The notes under the pieces were generated by a model. It had not been told where the DNA came from. It saw only the letters and a program-made list of their open reading frames with translations, and ran no database searches. A program made the position numbers and the translations under genes. DNA of 64,000 nucleotides, from the NCBI RefSeq assembly GCF_014200495.1, contig NZ_JACHBY010000005.1:248001-312000 (forward strand), written 5' to 3'. Below are positions 57,262-64,000 of the stretch, in pieces. The DNA is from Mucilaginibacter geliditolerans. Its GTDB lineage: Bacteria; Bacteroidota; Bacteroidia; Sphingobacteriales; Sphingobacteriaceae. Numbering within the stretch: the first letter of the stretch is position 1; every line of letters starts with the position of its first letter.

Positions 57262-57918
57262 ATGAAAAAATTTACATTCATCATCGCCTTGCTTTTAATA
57301 ACCTCAAAACTGCTGGCACAGGATTGTTCCCAGTATATGTATATGAAAAAAAACAAGGTTATTGAATCAACCTGTTATAATGAGAAAGGCGAAGTTTTGC
57401 GGAAAGTAATTTCAACAGTTGTTAATGTAATCACAACAAACGGGACAACCACTGCAAACGTTAGTACGAAATATTTTGATAAAAACGGAAAGCCCAACGG
57501 GGAAAAAAGTATTTCCTACAAATGTAATGGTGGTTCATTTATAATGGACATGGGTGATAATAGCCCCCAGCAGGGCAATGCTAATATTAAATTCACCGCC
57601 AGTTCCATGGAATATCCGTCAGGGATGAAGGTTGGCGACCGTTTAAAGAGTGTTACCTCACAAGTGGAAGAGAAAATTGGTGGTGTCTCAAGCATTGCTA
57701 CTTCTCAAATTGAAAGGACGGTTGTTGCTAAAGAAAACGTCACCACACCCGCCGGAACCTGGAGTTGTTTTAAAATAGTTAATAAAAATACCACTACTAT
57801 TAAAGGTTATAAAATGGCTCCGTTCACCGCTGAAACTACGGAGTGGTATGTCCCCAATTTTGGTATAGTAAAGGTTCAGGTTATTGGTTTAACAACGGAA
57901 ATTACCGCTCTCAGGTAA
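57262..57918 (+). CDS. secreted DUF3108-like protein, paralogue B
   Basis: The start at 57262 (MKKFTFIIALLLITSKLLAQ) gives 218 aa with a clear signal peptide; an upstream in-frame ATG at 57223 lies before the -7 element, so it is excluded. It aligns along its length with paralogue A (DCSQYMYMKKNKVIES, MEYPSGMKVGDRLKS, KENVTTPAGTWSCFKI, TTEWYVPNFGIVKVQV) but lacks the Gln-rich insert. Gene and promoter were duplicated together. It is convergent with the response regulator, 24 bp away. Confidence 0.75.
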   Translation: MKKFTFIIALLLITSKLLAQDCSQYMYMKKNKVIESTCYNEKGEVLRKVISTVVNVITTNGTTTANVSTKYFDKNGKPNGEKSISYKCNGGSFIMDMGDNSPQQGNANIKFTASSMEYPSGMKVGDRLKSVTSQVEEKIGGVSSIATSQIERTVVAKENVTTPAGTWSCFKIVNKNTTTIKGYKMAPFTAETTEWYVPNFGIVKVQVIGLTTEITALR

Positions 57919-57942
57919 GGTGAGGCTATAGTGGAATCAGCT

Positions 57943-58578
57943 TTAAACCACCCTGTTTTTTAAAGCTTTTGCAACGGCTTCTGATTGGTTATGCACATGA
58001 AGCTTCTCATAAATATTACGGATATGGCTTTTTACAGTTTCAAAACTGATATTGAGTGATCCTGCTATCATTTTGTAACTAAATCCCTTTACCAGGCCGT
58101 TCAGTATTTCTTTTTCCCGTACCGTCAGATCATATTTTTCAATCGTGCCTGAACTGGTTTGAGCTAAGTGCTCTAACAACATACGTGCAATATTAGCGCT
58201 TAATGGCGCTCCGCCTTCTAATGATTCCGCAATAGCGCCGAATAATTTCTCAAAGCAGTGTTTTTTGAGTAAATATCCCGAGGCACCGGCGCAAATAGCC
58301 GCAATTACATTTTTATTATCGTCAAAAACAGTAAGCATAATTATCTTCACTTCTTTATCAACCTGCCGGATCAGTTGAACTGCTTCAGTACCATTTCTCC
58401 CGGGCATATCAATATCCATCAAAATAACCTGCGGCTTTAAAGTTTGAAGATCGTTTATGACATTTGTACAATTTTGGAAGGCCCCGGCACAGGTATAATT
58501 ATCAGATGTGTTAAGGAGTTGCACAAGCGCTTCGCATAAGTCCGTATTGTCCTCGTATATCAAAACGCCTGTTTTCAT
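57943..58578 (-). CDS. NarL/LuxR-type response regulator
   Basis: The 211-aa protein has a receiver domain with phosphoacceptor D55 in ILMDIDMPGRNG, the switch region MLTVFDDNKN and K105-type Lys in GYLLKKH. A LuxR-type HTH follows (about 145-205, LTVREKEILNGLVKGFSYKMIAGSLNISFETVKSHIRNIY). It is encoded 114 bp downstream of a matching HisKA_3 kinase on the same strand. Its own upstream region has the same CCCCCG box as the CDC-like and paralogue promoters, so autoregulation and direct control of those genes are likely. Confidence 0.93.
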   Translation of the reverse strand: MKTGVLIYEDNTDLCEALVQLLNTSDNYTCAGAFQNCTNVINDLQTLKPQVILMDIDMPGRNGTEAVQLIRQVDKEVKIIMLTVFDDNKNVIAAICAGASGYLLKKHCFEKLFGAIAESLEGGAPLSANIARMLLEHLAQTSSGTIEKYDLTVREKEILNGLVKGFSYKMIAGSLNISFETVKSHIRNIYEKLHVHNQSEAVAKALKNRVV

Positions 58579-58662
58579 TAAATTTCTTTTTAGTATTTCG
58601 CCTTTTAATGAGGGCTGCTATCCAAACAATAATTAGGATAATCATGGGCGACCATAATAAGT

Positions 58663-58708
58663 TAAATGTAAACAGATTATTATTATTTACAGCTACCGAA
58701 ATCGGGGG
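58663..58708 (-). promoter_or_regulatory. CCCCCG-box promoter of the response regulator
   Basis: On the minus strand CCCCCGATTTCGGTA (58708-58694) matches the paralogue B box at 13 of 15 positions. Counting from the same box position, exactly 20 bp separate the -33 site (here GCT, not TTG) from TACATTTA (58670-58663). The box lies inside the last codons of the kinase gene. Confidence 0.6.
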
Positions 58709-61700
58709 ATATGGAAACTTAAAGACACCAGCGTTCCTTTGTTTTCGTCACTTTCAATATAAAGATCGGCTCCCATTTTTTTTGCCCGCTGCCCCATGTT
58801 ATAAAGCCCATTACCCGACGAAACAGCATTTATATTAAACCCTTTGCCATTATCGCTGATGGTTAATTTGCAAACGCTCTTATGTCTTGTTAAACAAATT
58901 TGTATGAAGGTGCATCCGGAGTATTTTGAAGCATTACAAATAGCTTCTTTAAAAATAAGATACAACTCTTTCCTTGAGGCCATTCCTATTTTTAGATGTT
59001 CTATTTCCAGGTCAATACTGAAATCGTAAGGAATACACTGGGCCTCGAGCACTTCAGAGAGGTATTCACGGGCTTTCATTAAAAAATTATCCAGACCATC
59101 GTTCCTGGTATTGATGGACCAGACAATATCTGATAAAGCATCCAGGGTTCTTTCCGATTTGTCGCTTATTTTTTGTAATAATTCACTACTGCTGCGCTTA
59201 TCTGTACTTATTTTTTGTAATGCTATTTTACTGAATATGTTGATGCTGCTTAACGTTGAACCAATATCATCATGCAGATCACGGGCTATATTATCACGTA
59301 ATTGCAAACGCATTTTAAACTGGTTCATGTTATACCTGTAAATGATATATATTATACTTAAAACTAATACACAAAGTGATAAATAAAACCACCATCGATG
59401 CCAGAACGGAGGGTTTACAATTAATACAAGCTTAGTAGGTGTATTATTCCATATACCTTCGTTATTACATGCTTTTACATTAAATACATAGGTGCCTTCA
59501 TCCAGATTAGCGTAAGAAACATAGCGGCGAGAACCGGCAATATTCCAACTTTTATCAAGCCCGTCCATTTTATAAGCATATTTATTAAGCCTTGACTGCG
59601 TATAATTAAGTGCTACATACTCAAAAGAAAAATAGTTTTGGTTGTAGTTAAGCCTAATGGTTTCCCCTTTGTGTATAGTGTAATCCTTATCAAAAATACG
59701 TAAGTCTGTTATTGATACTTCGGGCGGATGCGTATTTTTCACAAAGTTAGCCGGGTTAAAGCTATAAATACAGCCCTTGGATGCTATTGATATATTGCTG
59801 TTATCGTCAATAACTATTGAAGTTAGCCCGTCCGGACTTTGAATGCCATCTTTTTTATTAAATTGAGTTATTTTTCTATCAGGTATATGAAATTTAACTG
59901 CTCCTGCATTGGTCAACAGCCAAAGGTTGTTTTGTTTATCGCCAACTATAGTTGAAACAGACATCGACGGCAGGCCATCATTAACAGTTATAATCTGTGG
60001 GTTTTTAAATTGTGTATTGGTTGCCCACAAGCCATAATAATCGGTACCTATCCATAAATCTTTATCTTTTTTATATAATTCATTAATAGTAAGGTCTGAA
60101 ACAAGTTTGTTTATATTATTCCATGTGATTTTTTCAAAACGTCCCGTATTGGTATGTAATAAAATTAATCCTGTGTGCATGCCGCCTATTAACAGGCTGT
60201 CCTTTGATAATTCACAAAATGCACGTATCTCATTTATTTTAGACTCCGGCCCCATTGTATTATAATGATAAGAAATGAACTTTCTTGCTTCCGGGTCAAA
60301 CCTGAAAATGCCGTTGCTATGTGTTCCTATCCATATCCTGTTTTCATTATCAATGTATAAAATATAGATGCTGCTTTTAATATCAGGCGATTTAAATATC
60401 TCGGCTTGAAGGGGGTGATTTCTGTTATTAACATTTTCAGAAACCTTAACCAGCATATTTTTTACACTTAACCATGTTGCCCCACTTTTGTCCTTGAGGA
60501 TATTAAATACGGCAAAATTGGCTGGCAGCCCTAAAATTTTACTGTAATCTTGTATAAAGCCTTTTTTTTGATCGTACATGAACAACCCTTCATACATACC
60601 CATCCACCACAAACCATCTTTTTCTTTAAGCATGGTTAATGGTGCAAAATGCGTGTATATAAGGCCTGTATCCGTTTTTAACTGGTATATTGTTTTTGAT
60701 AAATGAACATAGTGCGGATCATATTTAACTATCCCATTTTCTGTACCGATCCAAAAGGTACCCGACTTATCGCGAAATAAGGATATTACCGCACCGGATA
60801 TTCTACTTTCACCTGCCCACTCAACCGGGTAATTGATAAACTTGTTTTTTGAAGGGCAAAAAATGGTAAGCCCGCCTTCCTTATTGGCGAGCCATATATT
60901 CCCATTTTCATCCTGAAGCAGGTCGGATATTATTTTATAAGGTAAGAAATGAAGATCATCTGTTTTATAAAACCAGGTTTTAATCTTCTCTGTTTTTGTA
61001 TTAAACCGTAAAAGGCCGGCATCCCAGGTGCCTATCCAAAGATTACCCTGGTTATCCAGTAACGATTTGCTAAAGCTCAGTGGGGCGTTTTTATCCCCCT
61101 GCGGAAACGTTGGCAGGTCGGGACGATAATACTTACAAACTCCGGTTAATTTGGAATAACAATAGAATCCATTCCTTGTTGTTACATATAAATGGCCATT
61201 ATGATCATCAGTTAATGAGTTAATAAACGTACTTTTTTCAAAGCCGGGGACTTTTGTCCAGAGGTAGTTGTTTTTGTTGAATTGAAATAAACCTGAAGCC
61301 GTTCCTACCCAAAAAATGGAATCATTTTTCTTTAGTATCGTATTTACCTTTAATCCGTAACAGTTAAAATTTTTTATATTTTGGGTATTGATATCAATCC
61401 TGCTCAGCCCTCCGTCTGATCCGATCCATAAATTATTTTTTTCGGGATAAAGGCATTGGATCGAATTGCCCATTAAGGTGGTTGAATCTCCGGGAAAATT
61501 CCTAAATGCTTTAAAGATGTAGCCATCATACCTAAAAAGCCCCTCCTTTGTCCCAAACCAAAGGAACCCATTACTATCCTGATTTATGCTTAATATACAA
61601 TCGTTGGTAAGCCCTTCTTCCTGTACCTTTTCTATATGCAGGTTACTAATGTCTTGTGCATTTAGCTGATTGGGTATAATAAACAGAAAAAAGGTGATAA

Positions 61701-61767
61701 TAATATAATGTAAAAACCAGGCTGTCTTATGATTTAATAAGGAATATCTTATTTCGCCCGTTTTCAT
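58693..61767 (-). CDS. propeller-type sensor histidine kinase (HisKA_3)
   Basis: The 1024-aa protein has an N-terminal hydrophobic signal (about 14-36, ending NQLNAQ), two-component propeller repeats (about 45-700, e.g. GFLWFGTKEGLFRYDG), a Y_Y_Y domain (about 710-785) and a membrane segment (about 792-812). The HisKA_3 dimerisation domain has H832 in RDLHDDIGSTLSS, and an HATPase follows (about 910-1024, SDNGKGFNI and GLYNMGQRAKKMGADL). Unlike the hybrid sensor at 34903 it has no receiver or HTH and signals to the separate NarL-type regulator downstream. The ligand is unknown. Confidence 0.93.
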   Translation of the reverse strand: MKTGEIRYSLLNHKTAWFLHYIIITFFLFIIPNQLNAQDISNLHIEKVQEEGLTNDCILSINQDSNGFLWFGTKEGLFRYDGYIFKAFRNFPGDSTTLMGNSIQCLYPEKNNLWIGSDGGLSRIDINTQNIKNFNCYGLKVNTILKKNDSIFWVGTASGLFQFNKNNYLWTKVPGFEKSTFINSLTDDHNGHLYVTTRNGFYCYSKLTGVCKYYRPDLPTFPQGDKNAPLSFSKSLLDNQGNLWIGTWDAGLLRFNTKTEKIKTWFYKTDDLHFLPYKIISDLLQDENGNIWLANKEGGLTIFCPSKNKFINYPVEWAGESRISGAVISLFRDKSGTFWIGTENGIVKYDPHYVHLSKTIYQLKTDTGLIYTHFAPLTMLKEKDGLWWMGMYEGLFMYDQKKGFIQDYSKILGLPANFAVFNILKDKSGATWLSVKNMLVKVSENVNNRNHPLQAEIFKSPDIKSSIYILYIDNENRIWIGTHSNGIFRFDPEARKFISYHYNTMGPESKINEIRAFCELSKDSLLIGGMHTGLILLHTNTGRFEKITWNNINKLVSDLTINELYKKDKDLWIGTDYYGLWATNTQFKNPQIITVNDGLPSMSVSTIVGDKQNNLWLLTNAGAVKFHIPDRKITQFNKKDGIQSPDGLTSIVIDDNSNISIASKGCIYSFNPANFVKNTHPPEVSITDLRIFDKDYTIHKGETIRLNYNQNYFSFEYVALNYTQSRLNKYAYKMDGLDKSWNIAGSRRYVSYANLDEGTYVFNVKACNNEGIWNNTPTKLVLIVNPPFWHRWWFYLSLCVLVLSIIYIIYRYNMNQFKMRLQLRDNIARDLHDDIGSTLSSINIFSKIALQKISTDKRSSSELLQKISDKSERTLDALSDIVWSINTRNDGLDNFLMKAREYLSEVLEAQCIPYDFSIDLEIEHLKIGMASRKELYLIFKEAICNASKYSGCTFIQICLTRHKSVCKLTISDNGKGFNINAVSSGNGLYNMGQRAKKMGADLYIESDENKGTLVSLSFHIPRFR

Positions 61768-61932
61768 TTGTGGAGTTTATTGAAATACAGCATTGCGAAT
61801 ATAACTATAATGGCTTATTAATGTGCAGTTTAATTCTATACTGATAAATCCGCACTAATCGTATTGGTATGGAATTTTTTGTAGTTTTTGGTAACTGTAG
61901 GGAAATGTGTTCGAACCGTTTTTTAACAGATT

Positions 61933-62124
61933 TTAAATGGCTAAACATTCTGCACGTAACTCATTAAATTTATTGGAGAGTTTATTGTCCCGTACCCCGA
62001 GGCAAGCCTGGTGTTCCCTGATCTTTCCTGACAGCACGCCTTTGATATAATTTCTCAATTCGTCCAGTTTTTTACAAATAACTAATAAGGATTGCTGACA
62101 ATCCTTGTTAGCTAAAGGGTATAA
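61933..62124 (-). pseudogene. possible gene remnant, start codon lacking
   Basis: The minus strand is open for about 63 codons between stops at 62125-62127 and 61933-61935 and reads like protein (KKLDELRNYIKGVLSGKIRE, then KLSNKFNELRAECLAI) but has no ATG. It may be the tail of a decayed gene; the match is to protein-like composition only, not a family. Confidence 0.25.
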
Positions 62125-62229
62125 TTATAGGACGTTGCCAGCAAATCACCCCTGCGGTTATAAAGGAACGAGGTGGTGAATGGCTCCAGAATGTTCAACA
62201 TTGTATTTAAATAGTTTAATAATATAAAA

Positions 62230-62243
62230 ATCAAACGTTTGCG
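62230..62243. promoter_or_regulatory. PurR/LacI-type operator, distal copy
   Basis: ATCAAACGTTTGCG contains the palindrome CAAACGTTTG at 62232-62241, the same core as the operators before SusC and GH35. Confidence 0.55.
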
Positions 62244-62423
62244 CATACTAAAATTCACAGAAAACAGTAAGTAGCTGATTTTGATTTATATATAAGATTT
62301 CCTGGCGATTCGGCATTGGTTATTAAGGATTAATACCGCAAAAATATGGCATTATTTATATGTAGTTAGCTGTAATGGGTTAGTAATCACCATAATATAT
62401 TTAATAGTTTATAAAAGGCAATG

Positions 62424-62439
62424 ATCAAACGTTTGCGTT
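62424..62439. promoter_or_regulatory. PurR/LacI-type operator, proximal copy
   Basis: ATCAAACGTTTGCGTT contains CAAACGTTTG at 62426-62435, about 90 bp before the ECF sigma ATG. It shares ATCAAACGTTTGCG with the copy 194 bp upstream. Confidence 0.6.
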
Positions 62440-62525
62440 ACATTTTGTGTTTTTTTCTTTGCTACCATTACATACAATTTCCATATTGCATATGGACAAG
62501 CCTAAGTTTATACTTTTAATAGCAG

Positions 62526-63110
62526 ATGCAAACAGTTGATTACAGCAAATTAACCGATCAGGAATTAGCTGCCCTCCTAAACGAGGGAGACCATGTTGCT
62601 TATGCTCAAATTTATACCCGTTATAAATACATCCTTTATGCACATGCTGTAAACAAAACGCGGGATCGTGAAGAAGCTATGGACATCATTCAGGAAGTTT
62701 TCACTTATTTATGGTTCAAGCATAAGGTAATTCATTTTTCCGGAAATTTATCTGGCTACCTTTATGGGGCGGTACGTCACGCCATCTTAAATAAAATAAC
62801 CCGTAAACAGGTTCAGGAAAAATATTTCGCCTCCCTGAAAACATTTTCAGAACAGGACAATGTGGTGACAGACCAGCGTATCATAGAAAACCAGTTCAGG
62901 GAGTATATTGAAAAGGAAATCGCAATGTTGCCCCCTAAAATGAGAGAGGTATTTGAGTTGAGCAGAAAAGAATACCTAAGCCATAAAGAAATTGCTTGCA
63001 GGCTGGAGATAGCTGAGCAAACAGTCAGTAAACAAATCACTAATGCTTTAAGAATCCTTAGGGTTAAACTGGGTGTTTTACTATACCTTTTTTTGATGGT
63101 ACATCATTAA
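62526..63110 (+). CDS. ECF-type RNA polymerase sigma factor
   Basis: The 194-aa protein has sigma region 2 (about 20-90, YAQIYTRYKYILYAHAVNKT and AMDIIQEVFTYLWFK) and region 4 (about 125-180, LPPKMREVFELSRKEYLSHKEIACRLEIAEQTVSKQI). It belongs to the Bacteroidota group that is paired with FecR-like anti-sigma factors and SusC transporters carrying an STN domain. A FecR gene follows 87 bp downstream. It is probably held by that anti-sigma factor and released by an outer-membrane signal; the palindromes upstream suggest additional repression. Confidence 0.93.
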   Translation: MQTVDYSKLTDQELAALLNEGDHVAYAQIYTRYKYILYAHAVNKTRDREEAMDIIQEVFTYLWFKHKVIHFSGNLSGYLYGAVRHAILNKITRKQVQEKYFASLKTFSEQDNVVTDQRIIENQFREYIEKEIAMLPPKMREVFELSRKEYLSHKEIACRLEIAEQTVSKQITNALRILRVKLGVLLYLFLMVHH

Positions 63111-63197
63111 AACAATATTTTTTTTAACCTAGCCTACCTGTTCCTCCCTTTTATCTTTCCTTACTATTAATTACGGTACAATTAGCCTTCAATTAAT

Positions 63198-64000
63198 ATG
63201 GAAGACAGCAAATTAAATGAATTATTGGAGCGTTACAGAACTGGTAAGGCTACACCCGAAGATAAGGCGTTTTTAGAAAGCTGGTATTTATCACATAACC
63301 AATCTTCTCCCTTTATAATGAGTGATGAAGAACGGCTAAAGGATGTTGATAAGGTGTGGGCGATTCTTGAGAAGGACCTTGGTTCTTCTCAAAAAAATGA
63401 TTTATGGTACCGTATTGCTGTCGCGGCCTCCATCTTGATTTTTCTTTCTATAGGTAGTTTTTTTCTACTTCATCAAAAGAAACAGGTTTTATTAAATAAT
63501 ATCGCGAAAAACGCTCTTGCCCCAGGTAAAAATATGGCTACCCTCACTTTGGCAAATGGCAAAAAAGTAATATTAGGCAACACGGTTAATGGTAAGCTTG
63601 CCAGTGAAGCGGGAGTAACCATCAGCAAAACCAAAAATGGGGAGCTTGTTTACACAGCCCATGCAGCAACCGCCAAAGATGAATCCCAATTCAATACACT
63701 GGAAACATCAAAAGGCGAACAATACCAGGTGGTGCTCCCCGATGGCTCTCATGTATGGTTAAACGCTGCATCTTCATTAAAATACCCGGTTGTATTTGCA
63801 GGCAAGGAACGCATAGTTGAGCTAAGCGGAGAGGGTTATTTTGAAGTTGCACATAACAAGGCTATGCCATTTAAGGTAATCAGTGCTAACCAAACTATTG
63901 AAGTTTTAGGAACCCACTTTAATGTGATGGCCTATCCCGATGAAAAAGCAATTAAAACTACTCTTTTAGAAGGTTCTGTAAAAGTGAGTAATAGATCAGG
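63198..64000 (+). CDS. FecR-family anti-sigma factor, 3' end outside window
   Basis: ATG at 63198 opens a frame (MEDSKLNELLERYRTGKATP) that runs to the window edge, 267 codons. It has the N-terminal cytoplasmic sigma-binding region, a membrane segment (about 72-92, IAVAASILIFLSIGSFFLL) and the periplasmic FecR domain: LETSKGEQYQVVLPDGSHVW (about 173-192), then LNAASSLKYP, VELSGEGYFEVAHN and VLGTHFNVMAYPDE. It pairs with the sigma factor 87 bp upstream. A SusC with an STN domain is expected just beyond the window. Confidence 0.93.
   Translation, partial: MEDSKLNELLERYRTGKATPEDKAFLESWYLSHNQSSPFIMSDEERLKDVDKVWAILEKDLGSSQKNDLWYRIAVAASILIFLSIGSFFLLHQKKQVLLNNIAKNALAPGKNMATLTLANGKKVILGNTVNGKLASEAGVTISKTKNGELVYTAHAATAKDESQFNTLETSKGEQYQVVLPDGSHVWLNAASSLKYPVVFAGKERIVELSGEGYFEVAHNKAMPFKVISANQTIEVLGTHFNVMAYPDEKAIKTTLLEGSVKVSNRS

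Larger units (their letters stand above)
61768..62525. promoter_or_regulatory. control region of the ECF sigma gene, with possible gene remnant
   Basis: The 758-bp gap between divergent genes holds two CAAACGTTTG palindromes 194 bp apart (listed separately) and an 8-bp-stem hairpin (AAGGATTG-CTGA-CAATCCTT, 62087-62106). An open minus-strand frame without a start codon (61933-62124) is listed separately. Confidence 0.5.

Noticed and set aside
58608..58838. Plus-strand ORF across the kinase/regulator junction
   Set aside because: It overlaps the kinase 3' end and the response regulator promoter; no signal or domain.
61081..61100. ATCCCCCTGCGG resembling the CCCCCG box
   Set aside because: Inside the kinase coding region and differing at the core G.
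1..64000. tRNA, rRNA, CRISPR array, insertion sequence or prophage
   Set aside because: I found no clover-leaf sequence, regular spacer repeats, transposase or integrase in the window.

Overview
The window looks like a chromosome piece from a soil or plant-associated Bacteroidota of the family Sphingobacteriaceae; Mucilaginibacter or Pedobacter-like is my inference. The grounds are several SusC/SusD pairs, a one-protein hybrid two-component sensor, a type IX secretion (T9SS) sorting domain with a PorP/SprF-family partner, an ECF sigma/FecR pair, Bacteroidota-type TAnnTTTG promoters, few Shine-Dalgarno sites and moderate GC. I see no rRNA, tRNA, CRISPR array or insertion sequence.

Layout. 1-660 is the 3' part of a SnoaL-RidA fusion. 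764-7106 (minus) holds an unrecognised secreted protein plus a GH78 rhamnosidase, and an amidohydrolase plus an AraC regulator. 7345-17024 is a beta-galactoside utilisation locus (SusC, SusD, GH2 on minus; GH35 divergent), with two PurR/LacI-like operators between the divergent genes. 17321-22011 (minus) is a metabolic and regulatory group: a small protein, a FAD monooxygenase, two AraC regulators and an SDR. 22438-30585 (plus) encodes a PQQ dehydrogenase with a cytochrome c domain, then GH78 and GH106 alpha-L-rhamnosidases.

30849-52951 is a large polysaccharide utilisation locus. A hybrid two-component regulator sits between a minus-strand GH16-GH29-lipoprotein unit and a plus-strand SusC-SusD-small protein-GH43-GH51-GH29 unit. 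These are followed by a T9SS-exported GH28-like beta-helix enzyme with its own PorP/SprF-like protein. The enzyme set (galactanase-like GH16 and GH43, arabinofuranosidase, two fucosidases) suits type II arabinogalactan, by inference. A 34-bp box is shared by the GH16 and susC control regions. A third copy lies in a degenerate duplicate of the susC control region directly upstream of the T9SS enzyme.

53031-61767 is the most unusual part. It has a secreted helical protein, a protein with a cholesterol-dependent-cytolysin-like (CDC-like) core, two tandem secreted paralogues, and a NarL-type response regulator with a propeller-sensor kinase. Four promoters (cytolysin, both paralogues, response regulator) carry the same CCCCCG box. 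In each, exactly 20 bp separate the -33 position from a TAnnTTTG/A -7 element. I infer a self-regulated two-component system controlling a CDC-like protein. 62526-64000 starts an ECF sigma/FecR locus that runs off the right edge; its upstream region has another pair of CAAACGTTTG palindromes.
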